Shown here: in pieces, positions 1 through 12,500 of the stretch
How positions within the stretch are numbered: position 1 is the stretch's first letter
How the letters are laid out: each line of letters opens with the position of its first letter
DNA from: Bipolaris cookei
Taxonomy: Eukaryota; Ascomycota; Dothideomycetes; Pleosporales; Pleosporaceae
Assembly: GCA_002286855.1 (NCBI GenBank)
Contig: NRSV01000075.1
Coordinates: 98,434 to 162,433, forward strand
Direction: 5' to 3'
Length of the DNA: 64,000 nucleotides
Translations under genes and position numbers: made by a program
The notes under the pieces: model-generated
Databases searched by the model: none
Told to the model about the DNA's origin: nothing
What the model saw: the letters and a program-made list of their open reading frames with translations, nothing else

Positions 1-3000
1 CATTGGTGTCCCTCTGCTAATACAGATAATGAAGGATCTGTAACTTCATCCATTAAATATAATAATTTAAAAGAAGGGAAAGCTATTAATACTAAGATTA
101 AAGCGGGAGTTATAGTTCAAATTAATTCGATTAATGTCAAAATATTGGACTAAATCTTCTGGGTCTTTACCCAGTTACGCATATAGTCTCTGAGGATCCC
201 CTTTTTTTTATAAAATGGGTTTCCTGCTGATTATTCATTGTTACATCCTACCTCTGTATGTAAACTGAAGTCTAACATAGAGGTCCTTATAGGTAGAGCT
301 ATCACATATATAAAATATAGTATCTAAGGCTTTAGAAGTTTCCAGCATATAGCGAATTTTTACTCATAGTTATTCAAAATTTATTTAGATGAAAACTTAT
401 ATCTGTCTTTAAATATAGCCCCTGACTGCATATACCTAATAACAGTACTACCACTGATATCTAAGAATTTTGCAGCTCTTCTAGCTGAAACAAAACTACC
501 TATTAATTCAAACCCTTTTGAAGAAGATTTTTCATAAATATTAACAGGGTTTCCATGTGTTTTACTCATTTTATCTTTAGTTTCACATGAATGTTTTCTA
601 TTTAAAGCTCTTTGTCTCATAAGCTCTTTAGTATCCTCATTGCGGGTTTTTCCATATAGAGGGTTGTTTTCACCTGCTTTACTTAAACTCATTATTTTCT
701 TAGTCTCTTCTGTGTGGAAACGACCAAATAGAGCAGATTTGTCTCCAGTATAAATACCTTTCAATGCTTTACTTATTTTTAATTTGGTTTCCTCAGCGCA
801 GCAGCCTCAGTCTTCTTTTCTTTGAGAAGAAGACGCCGAGGCTGATTGTTTAAAACCTAAAGAACTACCTGCTATTTTTAAAATATTATACTGGGGATTG
901 AATTTGTCTAGGTAGTGTTGCTCTCTCGCAGTTAGGTCACATCTATCACAATATTCCAATATGGATACAGAAAAATTAGCATATCCGTATTTTATTAAAG
1001 CCCTACTTATAATAAGTTCTTTTCTACTTTTTATATAGCTAATTGTAAAATATTTTCTAAATCTTTTGGACAGATCTATAGATTGTCCTATATACATATC
1101 ACCTGTAAGTAAATTAGTTCACATGTAAATACCAGACTTACCTGTGTTTTCTTTTAAAATAGCCTTTTTCATAGAATAAGCATTTACGTAAACTAAAGGG
1201 TTAATACTATCTTTATTCACATTTGACAGTTTGGTATTATATTGATCTTGCTCTTTATTAGTTGAAGTATAATAAGTCCGTACAGGAAATAAGAATTTAT
1301 GGTTTAAGGGATTTATAGCACTAAATTTTGAGTACTTTTGAGTAGGCACATTAATACCGTGGTTAAGATATTTGTTACTTATAGGTGTTTTAGAACTATC
1401 AAAATTTTTAATAATAGCTCCTTGTATTCAACCTACACTAAATAAAATAGCAACTAAGTAATACATAATATTATCCGCTTTTTCATTAGAATATAATAAG
1501 TTTATAAACCCAGCCGCGGGAGATTACGCCCCCTTATAGCTTCCTTCACTAAAACTTAGTTTACGGTAGGCAGCAGAGAGAACATTTATATTTTAAACTT
1601 ATTATACCTAATATACCAATAAATAAATCTGCTAGTTTGAGTAGTTACTTTTTATATTTGTGTGGATATTAAAGTTATTTAATGGCTAATTTCTCATCAA
1701 TTTACTATATACTCGTACGGTATATAAATTAATGAATCCTAGACTTTCTATAGCTAATACTACAAAATGTTTCTAATTATTATCATCTTCCTTCCTAAAT
1801 GTATTCATTTGATGTTTTATTTTTAATATCTTCTCAGATCCCTCGTTAGTAAGATGAGCTTTCGAAGTCATTATTTTGGCGATATCCGCCCAACATTCAA
1901 ATTCTTTACGCTTAGAACCCAGTATTGGGAAATTTGTAAAGAAAGGAATGATAATTTTATTTATATCTGGTAACTTAGTTACAACATAATTATCGTAAAC
2001 CATTCTAGATACTTCAACTCTACCGCAGTTAAAGAAAGAACAAATTTTGTGCATAACTAAAGAATCCCGACTGTGCTGTGTAATTTGACAACCTAGCCCA
2101 AATCTAAGCTCATTGTTCTTATTGTAAATAGACTTTACAAAGAAACAACCTTCAGCGTCCATAAAACCAGCTACCCAGTAAGGGTTTAAACTCTCAGGTG
2201 TTACCACCACAGGAATTTCTTTCCCCTTAATATAAGGAAATTTTTCCTGTAGTTTTGCGGGCAACCCTTTATTCATAGAAGCCCTTATAGCTAGAATTTT
2301 ATTAAACCCTTCAACAGTTAAATGCTGTTTATTTTTAATACATTCTAAGGCTTCCTTGAATAGTAAGTAATCTCCCCCTTTTTTTGTGATTAAAGGGTAA
2401 AGGTCAAAATGATTTAGAATAATATCTAAATCCTTAATAGCAAAAATTCTATACTCCACCATATTAGACCGACTACTAGGTTTTACTACCCCTACGCCAC
2501 CAAAAAACTCTTTAAGTAATAATAAAAATTCTTCATCCTTTTTGTGTAAAGCTATAGAAAAACCAGGATTAACATAATAACCTAATTTATATCTAGGGTT
2601 TTCACCTATGGCTAAATGAAAACATGCCTCACCATCACAAAACCCTGTCACATAAGCAGGGTATAACTTATTTAAATTAGCAGAAAAAGCAGCATTTAGG
2701 TTAAATTTAGCTGAATGCGTTTTCGATCCAAATTTAGGATCATTCCGTCATGCAAGGCTTAACCAAAAGGAATTTTCCGTATATTTATTCAATAACATAA
2801 GATCTATACAATTTCGCCGTATACCGTGCTAATCTTAAATAAAGTAAGTCCGGCTTAGCAGAAAGCTTACCTAGTAAGTATTTTAAACTCGTAAGTCTTT
2901 ACTTCCTAAGTTCTTATGTTATTAAATCGAGATTAATATTAAACTATTTGTCATCTCCGCGTTTTTACGGTATAAATTTAAGCAAACTCTGACCCAGCCA

Positions 3001-3576
3001 GGTTTTATTTTTTTAATTCTCATAGAGAATATAAAAAAAAATTAGGTGATACGCAGAAGTCCCCGGCTATTACATAAAGCTCTTGAGGGAGACTTCGTAT
3101 TTCGTATAGCTTACCGTTAACTTCTTAGTAGAAGTGAGAACTGGTCAGTACCCTGGAAGGGTTTAAATAGAGCCTGCTAGGATTTTTTCATGCTATATAT
3201 TTATTTATTTAGATCCTTTGATTTCTCAAAGGGCCAGAGTACACCTTACAGTTAAAAAACTGAAGAGTCGTCTACTCGTTGCTCTTATACAATAAAATAT
3301 TATTTTACTGATTTAGATCCGCGATTTTCCATTTTAAGCTGTTCTAACTTCTATCTCTAACCTTATTACCTTACCTTAGTTATTAATTAAGCCAGATAAA
3401 AATTGACTTTATATCCTTGGTAGTTAGAGCTTTAGGACGTCCCCGGAGTTTGACTCTTATACACAAAATTCATGTAATTCTACTAAAGCTTCCATTTGTG
3501 GGCTAGCACTATCTTGGAAGTAAAGTCCTCAAGCTCTAGGTGCATCACATATAAATTCGTTTGATATAGTAAATAA
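1..3576 (-). CDS. cox2: cytochrome c oxidase subunit 2, 3' end outside window, fused to cox1
   Basis: Subunit 2 of mitochondrial complex IV, inner membrane, carrying the CuA electron entry site. Exons: the tail of 3472-3918 (about 35 codons, motif WGLYFQDSASPQMEALVELH), 1356-1475 (DNIMYYLVAILFSVGW, first membrane span) and 1-137 (ELIWTITPALILVLIAF, second span, then AEGHQW). The CuA ligands lie beyond the left edge. There is no stop codon between cox1 and cox2: the frame runs from the cox1 C-terminus through about 15 linker residues into cox2, so the N-terminal border given is approximate. Two introns interrupt it (138-1355 and 1476-3471). TGA is read as Trp. Whether the polyprotein is cleaved or a start is used inside the fusion cannot be told from sequence. 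Confidence 0.95.
138..1355 (-). other. cox2 intron 2, group I
   Basis: Lies between NHG and TLIELIW of cox2. Core motifs in minus sense: P near 340-350, Q near 228-238, R near 186-200, S near 146-158. The core sits 3' of the GIY-YIG frame. Confidence 0.85.
381..1355 (-). CDS. GIY-YIG homing endonuclease in cox2 intron 2
   Basis: DNA endonuclease that spreads its host intron. The frame continues straight from the upstream cox2 exon. The GIY half is KSGIYMWTNLLTGDMYIGQS near 1060-1135, followed by the family features [30 protein letters not shown] and a NUMOD-type DNA-binding tail (SLSKAGENNPLYGK, SARRAAKFLDISGSTVIRYM). Two in-frame TGA codons (near 807 and 1098) are Trp. A hairpin insertion at about 790-845 (pairing arms around TCTTCTTTTC) adds a serine-rich linker in frame. 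The size, about 325 residues, looks complete. Probably released by processing of an exon-intron fusion protein. Confidence 0.88.
1476..3471 (-). other. cox2 intron 1 with structured 5' part
   Basis: Lies between VELH and DNIMYY. The 5' 700 bases (about 2,780-3,471) hold no gene but many short complementary blocks, starting near 3,430-3,465 with a CTCCGGGGACGTCC-like stretch often seen at the start of fungal group I introns. The subgroup is not assigned. Confidence 0.7.
1773..2651 (-). CDS. LAGLIDADG homing endonuclease in cox2 intron 1
   Basis: Double-motif LAGLIDADG enzyme. First motif VTGFCDGEACF just after the given start; second motif WVAGFMDAEGCF near 2,150-2,185. Each half has the usual strand pattern: long-range repeats such as LHKKDEEFLLLLKEFFGG and ITQHSRDSLVMHKICSFF, and the helix ending KASMN-like (AIRASMNKG, IKHQMNTFRK). 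292 residues. The start codon is GTG here. Open frame continues upstream to about 2,750, so translation may begin earlier or as an exon-linked protein. It has all the length expected of the family and no frame damage. Confidence 0.9.
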   Translation of the reverse strand: MTGFCDGEACFHLAIGENPRYKLGYYVNPGFSIALHKKDEEFLLLLKEFFGGVGVVKPSSRSNMVEYRIFAIKDLDIILNHFDLYPLITKKGGDYLLFKEALECIKNKQHLTVEGFNKILAIRASMNKGLPAKLQEKFPYIKGKEIPVVVTPESLNPYWVAGFMDAEGCFFVKSIYNKNNELRFGLGCQITQHSRDSLVMHKICSFFNCGRVEVSRMVYDNYVVTKLPDINKIIIPFFTNFPILGSKRKEFECWADIAKIMTSKAHLTNEGSEKILKIKHQMNTFRKEDDNN

Positions 3577-6500
3577 AAAGCTTATACCTAGAAAAAGAGA
3601 ACTTAATATACCACTACTTTGTAATGGTAAGCTAGTAAATGCGTGAGGTTTAGGTGGGCTATGTAATGCTCATTCTAATCCTGGAGCACATTTATCTTTA
3701 AGTATACGTAAGTAATCACTAAATAATTGAGGAACGGCTCAAGGGTATCCAAAGATAGCTTTACCTTTAACAAGTTGTAAGTATACAATATGTAAGAATA
3801 ATGCTGTAGCAGCTACAGAAATTATAGAACCGATACTACTAATAAAGTTTCAACCTGTAAAAGCATCAGGATAATCACTAATTCTACGTGGCATACCTTG
3901 TAGACCTAAGAAATGTTGCATATTACATATATGCGTACGTATTGAAAACTTTATAATTTATCTTTATAGCTATATATTTTACCTTTAAAAGAATTTCCAT
4001 TTTCAATTAAACTTTTCAATGTATAATAATTAATTTTAGCATATTTTAACGCTTTTGACACACCATTAATTTTGTCAATTAATTGATGTGTACTACTATC
4101 AAATACATAAATTGTTTTTCTAAAAGATACTTCTTTTGCTATTCCCCTGCGGGGAATCCCTTTAGGATTCCCTAAGGGGAATCCCGCAAGGGATTAGTAA
4201 AAAGTCCTGGAATAGAATATTTTAAAGTCTCTCTTTGTTCATTGAACTTCTAATTTTAATTATTTTAGCTAGTCCTTTTTCTGTTAAATGTTCTTTGGTT
4301 TTTACTATCTCTACTACTTTACACCAATTATTGAAATCTTTCGATTTCTCACCTAAGATTTTATTTTTTAAAAAGAAAGGGATAATTTTATTTATGTGAT
4401 CAGAAAGTTTAATAACGATAAAATCACCATATTCTGCTCTTTGAGCAGAATAATATTTTCCACATTCAAAATAATTAATAAAACTTTTCATTAAAAATTC
4501 ATCACGAGTGTGTTGAGTTATTTGGAATATTAAACGTACTTGTTTACCAGTTTTAATAGTATTACTAGATAACAATTTTACACCAAAATAACCTTCACCA
4601 CTTGTAAAACCAGCAACTCATTGAGGGCACAATGGCTGCAAAGCATAAATAGGTCTAGAAACAGGTTTACATAGAGGGAAAGCAACTTTTAAGCTATCAG
4701 ATAAACCTAAATTCATCGAAGCTTTTATAGCTACTAATTTTTCTAATCCTACCTGAGTTAAATGCTCTTTACTGCTCATAAGTTCTACAGCTCTTGAGAA
4801 TAATTCAAAGTCTGCTTTTTTATTGGTGTTTAAAGGATATTGTTGAAAGTGAGGAATTATAATATCAATCATTTGGTTTAGATTATTAACTCTATATGTT
4901 ACTTTATCTACACCAAATTTGGTAACTAAACCTGCACCTTTAAAATACGCATGAATTTGATTTAATAATTCCTCATCTTTCGCATGTAAAGTAATTTCAA
5001 ATCTAACTCCTACACTTCATCCAATATGTCTTTCTTTGGATGATAGAATAGAAAGCATAAAGGATCCTTCTGCATCCGCAAACCCCGTAATGAAGTTAGG
5101 GTCCAAATGATTATCACTATGGTTTAAATTAGCAAAGCTTGAGTAATAACGAACTTGATTATATAACAGTTTAGAGGCTTTAATTGAATTTCTAATAATT
5201 CCAGTTAAAGACTTAATAAAGATATTATAAAATTTTCCTAATATTCAACTTTTGTTGAATATTCTGTACAGCTGCATATATTGAAACTAATAAGCATAAA
5301 TAATTTATCTAAACAGTGTCCCGAAATAAAAATATAGACAGTAAACCTAAGAAATAAATCTCATCTTTAGTTCTCTTAAAAATATATTTAATCATTTAAG
5401 AAACAAACAACAAAGAGATCTATAAAAGGAATTGGCAATGGCAGCTCTTGCTATTTTACCGTCAATTTGAAAATATTTAGCCATTTCTCTACCTGATTTA
5501 AACTCTGTAACTAATTCATTGTCTAGATTATAAACTGCAACATGTTTTCTTAATTGATTATCTCCTACAGGCTTTTCTGTGTATTTTTCAAAATCACCTG
5601 TAATTACTGGCTCAAAAGATAAGATGAATTTTGAATTATAAATATAATTGTTATTAATATGATATAATAAAGTGCTATGACTAATCTGTAACGCTTTTAA
5701 AGTTCTATTAATGGAAGAATAAATAATAGGCTTTTTACTAGTCCCCTGCGGGGCCTTGCCCTGCTGCGGGACAAGCCCGCGAGGGCTAGGTGAACTTATA
5801 TCATAAACAAATACTAAGAAACAAAAATATTTATTATCTATATCTTCCTGTTCAAATTTCAAATTATTAGCTGTTTTGAAAGTTTGTAGAAATACATATA
5901 ATCTATTATAACCATCAGAACCTACAGTAAACAAAGATAATAATTTTTCTATAACAAAAATAGCATGATCTAAATGATTTCCCCATTGAGGATTTATTCG
6001 TGGAATAACTTTTAAATTACTATTAATTGTTGGTTTAAACATAATTATTGCATATTGTTCATAAACTAATGACAATTGAGGAGAAGTAAGATATATGAAT
6101 TCTAAATTTCACTCTGAAGACGAAGTTTTAGATATCTCTAATTCACCCAATGAATGAGGAGTTCGTAAACCTTTAGTTAATTTATTATACTCTTCCATTC
6201 TTCTAGATAAATTATTAGAGCTACCTATATAAAATCTAGTTAAATCATTTTTATTAGTTAATTTATAAACTCCTGAAACTCCTATAAATTTGTATTTAAT
6301 TTGTTCACATCCTTGTTCAAGAGAATCAAAAATAATAGGCTTATTATTTTCTACTCCAAATAAGTTACTAGAGTTAGTAGAGTAATGGCGTTTAAATGAA
6401 CCCAAATTTTTTTCCTTAGGACTCAAGCTATATATGCTAGGTAAAAATTTTTTAGGTAAACCTAGTCTAGATAAATTAGCAATACTTATTAGTCACTAAT

Positions 6501-9500
6501 GTCAAGATCATATCATTATCCTATACATAAAATAATATTTTATACTTAACACTAAGGATATTCGGCGTGTGATCGTTGAAGGGTTATTTATGTAATAAAT
6601 AACTTCCTTGCTGGTTGTTCAATCTTTACAATTTTTACCATTAAAAAAAATGGTATGAAAAGCTATAAGAACTTTCCAGCATATAGCCAAATTTAAGGAT
6701 ATTATATCCTATACCACATAATTACTTATATGGCCCCCCAACATCGAGGGAAGAAAGTTAAATTACACTAATTGTGGACTATATCATAACATTAAACCAA
6801 TAGTTTAATGTTTCTTTCGTGTAGTCTCTGAGGATCCCCTTTTTCAATAAAAATGGATTTCCTGCTGATTGTTTAGATATACTTAACATTTTTACTGGTT
6901 AATTACAAAAAGATATTATTTAAGGGTTGAAAAAAAAAACATGTCTATGTTCTTTTTTTTACCCCGTATAAAAGTTGTAATTATGTGCAGTAGTTAAGCC
7001 TTATGAAACTTTTCAGCATATAGAAAGATGAACAGGGCTAATTAACTAATAAGGGCCGTTGTTACGAGGTTTAGATTGAAACATTCAATATTCATCTTTA
7101 ATATTTAAGTATTGATTATTATCCATATTGTCTTTGATAGTTGTTCATCTTGTTTTAAAATGTTGTCTAGCCGCGTTTATAGAAGGAAAAATTAATTCAT
7201 TATTTTTTTTATCATAACAATAAACAAATTTACCACCTATACCATATTGGGCTGATAATTTTCCTTTTAAACCTTTTTTAGTATGAGAGTTATTGATATA
7301 AAATTGTTTAATACCTTCGCTAATAGCTTTTTTTGTATCCGAAGAAGATATATATCCATATTTTGGGTGATTTTCTTTTCTGAAAAGTTCTTTTAGTTTT
7401 ACTATTGTTTCAATTTTATGTGTAAAACCTTGGGAGCTTCCCGCTATTTTCAATATATTATACTTAGGTTTATAATAATCTATTCATTTTTGTTCCAATT
7501 TTATAGAAGTAATAACATCTTTTTCACAAAATTCTAATATAGCTAAAGAGAAATTATGTAATCCATATTTTCTCATCGATCTAGCCAATATTGTTTTCAT
7601 TTTATCCGTACTTGCATAATAAAAATGACTAGTCATTCTTTTAGTTAAATTTAGACTACTACCTACATATAAATCATTAGTTAAATTATTAATAAACATG
7701 TAAACTCCAGATTTGTGCCTTAGTTTACTATATATATCCCTTTTACTTTGTTTTATATCATTAAAATACAATACATAATTATTAGCCTCGGCGTCTTCAT
7801 CTTCTTTAGAAGATGAAGACTGAGTAAAAAAAAAAGAACTATGCAATAGTTCTTTTTTTTTAAGCGGAGCCGGTGAACGATTGTTAGGGGTAATATCCCT
7901 ATGTTCATCTAAACCATTTAATCCCTTATTCCCTTCGTTATTTTTAACCCCAGTGAATAAAACTCAGAAATGAGCTTTAGAGTAAAGTAAGTTATAATCT
8001 AATCCTAAAATTTTAGGAATTCAGAAGTATCATCCACTAAATAAGGCAAATACAGCACCCATACTTAAAACGTAGTGGAAATGCAAAAATAATTAAAATT
8101 ATTTTGTGGACTATATCATTATCTAATTTTGGAGACAAATGGTACTTTGTGTCAAAGCGGGTTTCTATATTGAATTCAATCCAGTATAAAATCTGAATAT
8201 ATCTTAAATTCTGTACTGTTTTTAGCTTCATTCTTATAATCTCTAACTTCTATAAATCGTTTTATCTTTGAAACTCTATAAAATTTAAAGTCAGAATATA
8301 ACCTATTTTGCATAAAATAATCATATAGAAAAACCATACCTTTAACTGATTGAAATTTAAATGTTATAGACTTATGTGATTCTCTAAAAGCAACAGATGG
8401 TTTATAATGGGGTATAACATTATCTAAATTAAGTTTGCTAGTATATTTGTTATTTTCAAATTCTAAGTTACACTCTATTCTATTGCCAGCATAATTATAA
8501 ACAATAGTACCATCTGTGTCAACTAATCCCGCTAAATAAGGGTCATTTTCGCTAATATTATAATTAGCTTCTACATACTCTACATTTAGATATTCGCAGG
8601 ATTTTTTAAAACTATCTACTTTAAGTCTAACTAATCCATTTAATTTCTTAATTAAAAATAACATTTCTTCTTTTGTACTAACTATTCAAATAGAATGAGG
8701 TTTATTTTTATCCGCTCTAATTCTACCCATATGTAAAGTGTTTTGAATATAAGTTAATATTCTGACATCTCTGTCATGTAGTTTAATTCTAATAGATTTA
8801 AGTACCAGTTTGTTGTTTATATTTCTTAAATCGAAATTACCATCTCCGTCTACAATACCGGCAAATCATTTAAAAAAAGATGAATTTTCTCCGTTATTGT
8901 CATAAGATATTTGACGTATAGTCTCTGAGAATTCTTTACAGTTTTCTGCTGATTGTATGTTTGTACATGTGTTAAATGATGCAGATACATCCCCATTTTG
9001 ACTACTTATGTTTAGAAGATTTCTTCTATCCGCATCTATTTTTAAAAGATAATAATATAACATAAATAGTAAGAGAGGCTCTAAAAACATAGTTTCCAGC
9101 ATATAGTCAAATGCGTAATAATATACATTATTAAGGCCCAGTTGAGCAACTACGTAGTAGGTCAATTAAGTTGCTCATTTATTTACATACAACACTGCTC
9201 ACGCAGTGGATCGGACTATAACTTATCTAATGATTTAACTTAATAAACTTTCGACTGTCACGTTTAGTCTCTACGGATCCTACTCGAGAATAAATTTATT
9301 CACTTTGGTTTCCACGGTATTACCTTACATGAGGGGGACCCTTATATTTTCCGCCTTAAGAAAACACATAAGGCTTCACCGTTAGCAAAATTAATGTAAT
9401 AATTTTACCGAAAAACGTATGTAATTTTTCATGGTGACAAGACAACACGACACTTACTAAAGGGAACAGCAAGATCTAAATTTTTTTAAAGACTCTAACT

Positions 9501-12500
9501 TTTCTCCCAACAAAGGATAGTTAGTACAATGTGCCACTATCTTCGCTAATACCTCTTTCTTGTATACCTCTATAAAAAAGAAGTTACCGTAAGGGTTACG
9601 AACTTTATTTGATACTTCAAAATACTGTTTTATAGCGTCTATTAAATAAACGTCGTCATTTTGTCCTATTGAGAAAAAATGTGCTTTCGTTTTACGAATA
9701 GAAAAACAACCTTCCGCTTCTATAAAACCAGATAATCAAGCTTTAAAATAAGTAGGTAACTTAAAATTAGCGTTTATAATAGTAAATTGCTCTTTAAATT
9801 TAGTATCTCTTGTGGATAAGTATTTTTCTACCGAAGTTTCAGTTAAACATGTTTTTAAGAATGCAAGTTGACAGATTTTTTTTGAAGTTAAAGGAGGATA
9901 AGTATCAAAAATTTTTATTATTTCAATAATTTCTTCCTTTTTATTTACAACTCAAATAACATCCGCCTTTTTACCGGTAATCTTAACAGTTCCACCTACT
10001 ACTTTAGCAACCTCAACCAACATATTATAATTAGATTTAAGGTTAGATAATTTAATAACTAGTCTGTATTGTAGGGATTGTTTACGTCAATGGTTTACTT
10101 GAATACTTCCGTCTCCGTCCATTAGCCCTACTCAAAACATTTTTATATATTCTTTATAGTTATTGTTATCAGATAAATCATTATAACTGCAATTATTATT
10201 ATAACTAAGACTATAATTTGACGGCGTAGCCTCAAATCCTGCCTTAACCATAACAAATAAACTAGGTATTAGCATACTTAACTCGAAGATTCAAACAGTA
10301 TCGTGGAAGGCAACATCAAGTGATGCGTTCGCAAGAACAACTCCACTTACAAATAATAAATTTCTTAATTTCATTTTTTTTAGTCTTTATCTTGTGTCAA
10401 CTATGGATTTTTCACAGTTTGCTTCTAATCTTTCAAAGCAAAAATAGTAACCTGAAGGATGTAATCCGTTCACACTAGCATATCTTCTTACAGTAAGATG
10501 ACTAACTTTATGTATTTTACCAGCTTCTGTTACTCCCTTGTACCTAGCTATAAAATTTTTGTTTTTATCATAAACAAAAACACCTTTTGTAATTCCAATT
10601 CTGCTTCTTATTTCTTTAGCCAATAAGTCACATTCTGTAAGGGTTCAATCTTTTATTATAGGGGTATCATCAATGTTAAAAGGAATATTAGTAAAATACC
10701 ATTCTCCTCTAAACAATGCTTTACTTTTTATATAATTAACGATTGTGGTACTATTCGCACCAACCTTTTTAGACAATGTTTTTACTGAAGGATAAATAGC
10801 TATTAAATTTTTATAGGAATCGTAAATGTAAACAGGATTATATGATTTATTTTTAATGATTTGCCTAATACTTTCCATGGTATGACTTTTACCGAAAAAA
10901 GGATTGTTCTGACCTGTTAGAGCTTTTACTATTAATGCCTTAGTTTCAGGTGAATGTACCCGATTCTTAGCTAAATTAGAAAGAAGAGTTTTAGTTTCTT
11001 CCGTGTGTTTGTACCCTAAAGAAGAATAACCCTTTTTTAATACATTATAATAAGGAAGAATTTGTGTAATATATAGAGTTTCTCTTATAGCTAACTGGTC
11101 AGAGTTAACATACTCTAAAATCCAAAAAGAAAAGTTAGAATGACCATACTTAAGTAAAGCCTTTGTAATAGGCATATTAGAATTTGTTTTACTTTGTAGA
11201 TAACTATGGTTAAGATAGTTTTTCATTCTAGCAGCTAAATTTATAGAACTTCCTACATAAGTATGGCCATTAATGTTATTTATTAAATAATAAACACCTG
11301 ATACCTTAGCACATTCTTTAAAAATTCTAGCTCTATCTGATTTAAGATCATCATATACCTTTACAGGTTTTAATTTTCCTTCCTCATTATAAATATTATC
11401 ACTATCATTCGCACACGGTAATAGTTCTCTAGGGGTAATATCTCTAGGGCTACAAGTACTACGTCAAAAATATTTACTACTACTACGCATATCCTCAGCT
11501 TCAGTAGAAACGTACTTTATTAGAGGAGAGCTATTAAGTTCTAAATTGGAATGATTTGGAGTATATTTATTTGTAAAGAAAAATGAAATTAAGAAATTTA
11601 TTGTGTGGACTATATCTTCTCACAATACTAATGCATAATACATTAGTCTATGAGGACTACGTTTAGTCTCTGGGGTGCAAGGGTATACTATTCTGTTAAT
11701 AATACAAACAGAATAATTCACCAAGTTACCTGCTGATTGTACAAAATATGAAATTTTTACTATCCCTGCGGGATGAGCCCCATCGGGGATCTTCCCAAAG
11801 GGTAAGCCCCTCGGGGCTAGAGATATATTTAGTATTCCTATTGTCAGTACTTCCCAGCATTTAGTAGTGCTTATAACAAGTATAAAAAGTATCTTATAAC
11901 TTGCAAAGAGAGCTAAGTGGCTTGATAACCCTCCTATAGTAAACATAAATACAAAACCTAATGCAAATAGTAATGATGGTATAAAGTGTAAAGAACCACC
12001 ATAACAAGTTGCTAATCAAGAGAATATTTTAATACCAGTAGGTACTGCAATAATTAATGTTGCTGCCGTGAAATAGGCTCTTGTCAATAACCTATTCCTA
12101 AGACCATAAGATAAATAAATATCTTATCTGAAGGGATTAGGCAGAAATAATCTCCTCCTAAAGACTAAAGCTTACATTTTTTACTTTTTAAAGTAAAAAT
12201 GTCAACGTTTATAAGTCAGATTTTTATGTCCCAATAAAGGATATTTTGAAAAATGGATAAATATAGAATTTTTAACTTCTTTACTTCCCATTTCAAGTCA
12301 ATAATGTTTAACTACACCTAATAATTTTCTTTTCTCTGAGAATTCTTTTTTAGAAACAATAGTTTGAATTTTTACATCCCCATTAAAATAATCTCTAATG
12401 GCAGAAATAATATAAAAATCAAAGTTTTGACCTATATTAAATCTTCCTGAGATTTGCATATTTCTACGCTTATCTTTTAGGAATCTAAAATTACCCTCTG

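Larger units (their letters stand above)
3919..6746 (-). other. cox1 intron 12, carries two endonucleases and a remnant
   Basis: Largest cox1 intron (2.8 kb), between FFP and QHFLG. Core motifs near the 5' end: P near 6,680-6,692 and a weak Q near 6,608-6,620. The arrangement GIY-YIG, then LAGLIDADG, then a GIY-YIG C-terminal remnant suggests one intron invaded by another. Confidence 0.75.
10349..11926 (-). other. cox1 intron 8, group I
   Basis: Between GGL and SGVVLAN. P near 11,853-11,864, Q near 11,729-11,739, R near 11,659-11,673, S near 11,606-11,618, then the GIY-YIG frame. A GC palindrome lies between P and Q. Confidence 0.87.

Noticed and set aside
11620..11946. 108-codon frame starting in cox1 exon 8
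   Set aside because: It only reads exon, core motifs and a GC palindrome; the endonuclease lies downstream in another frame.
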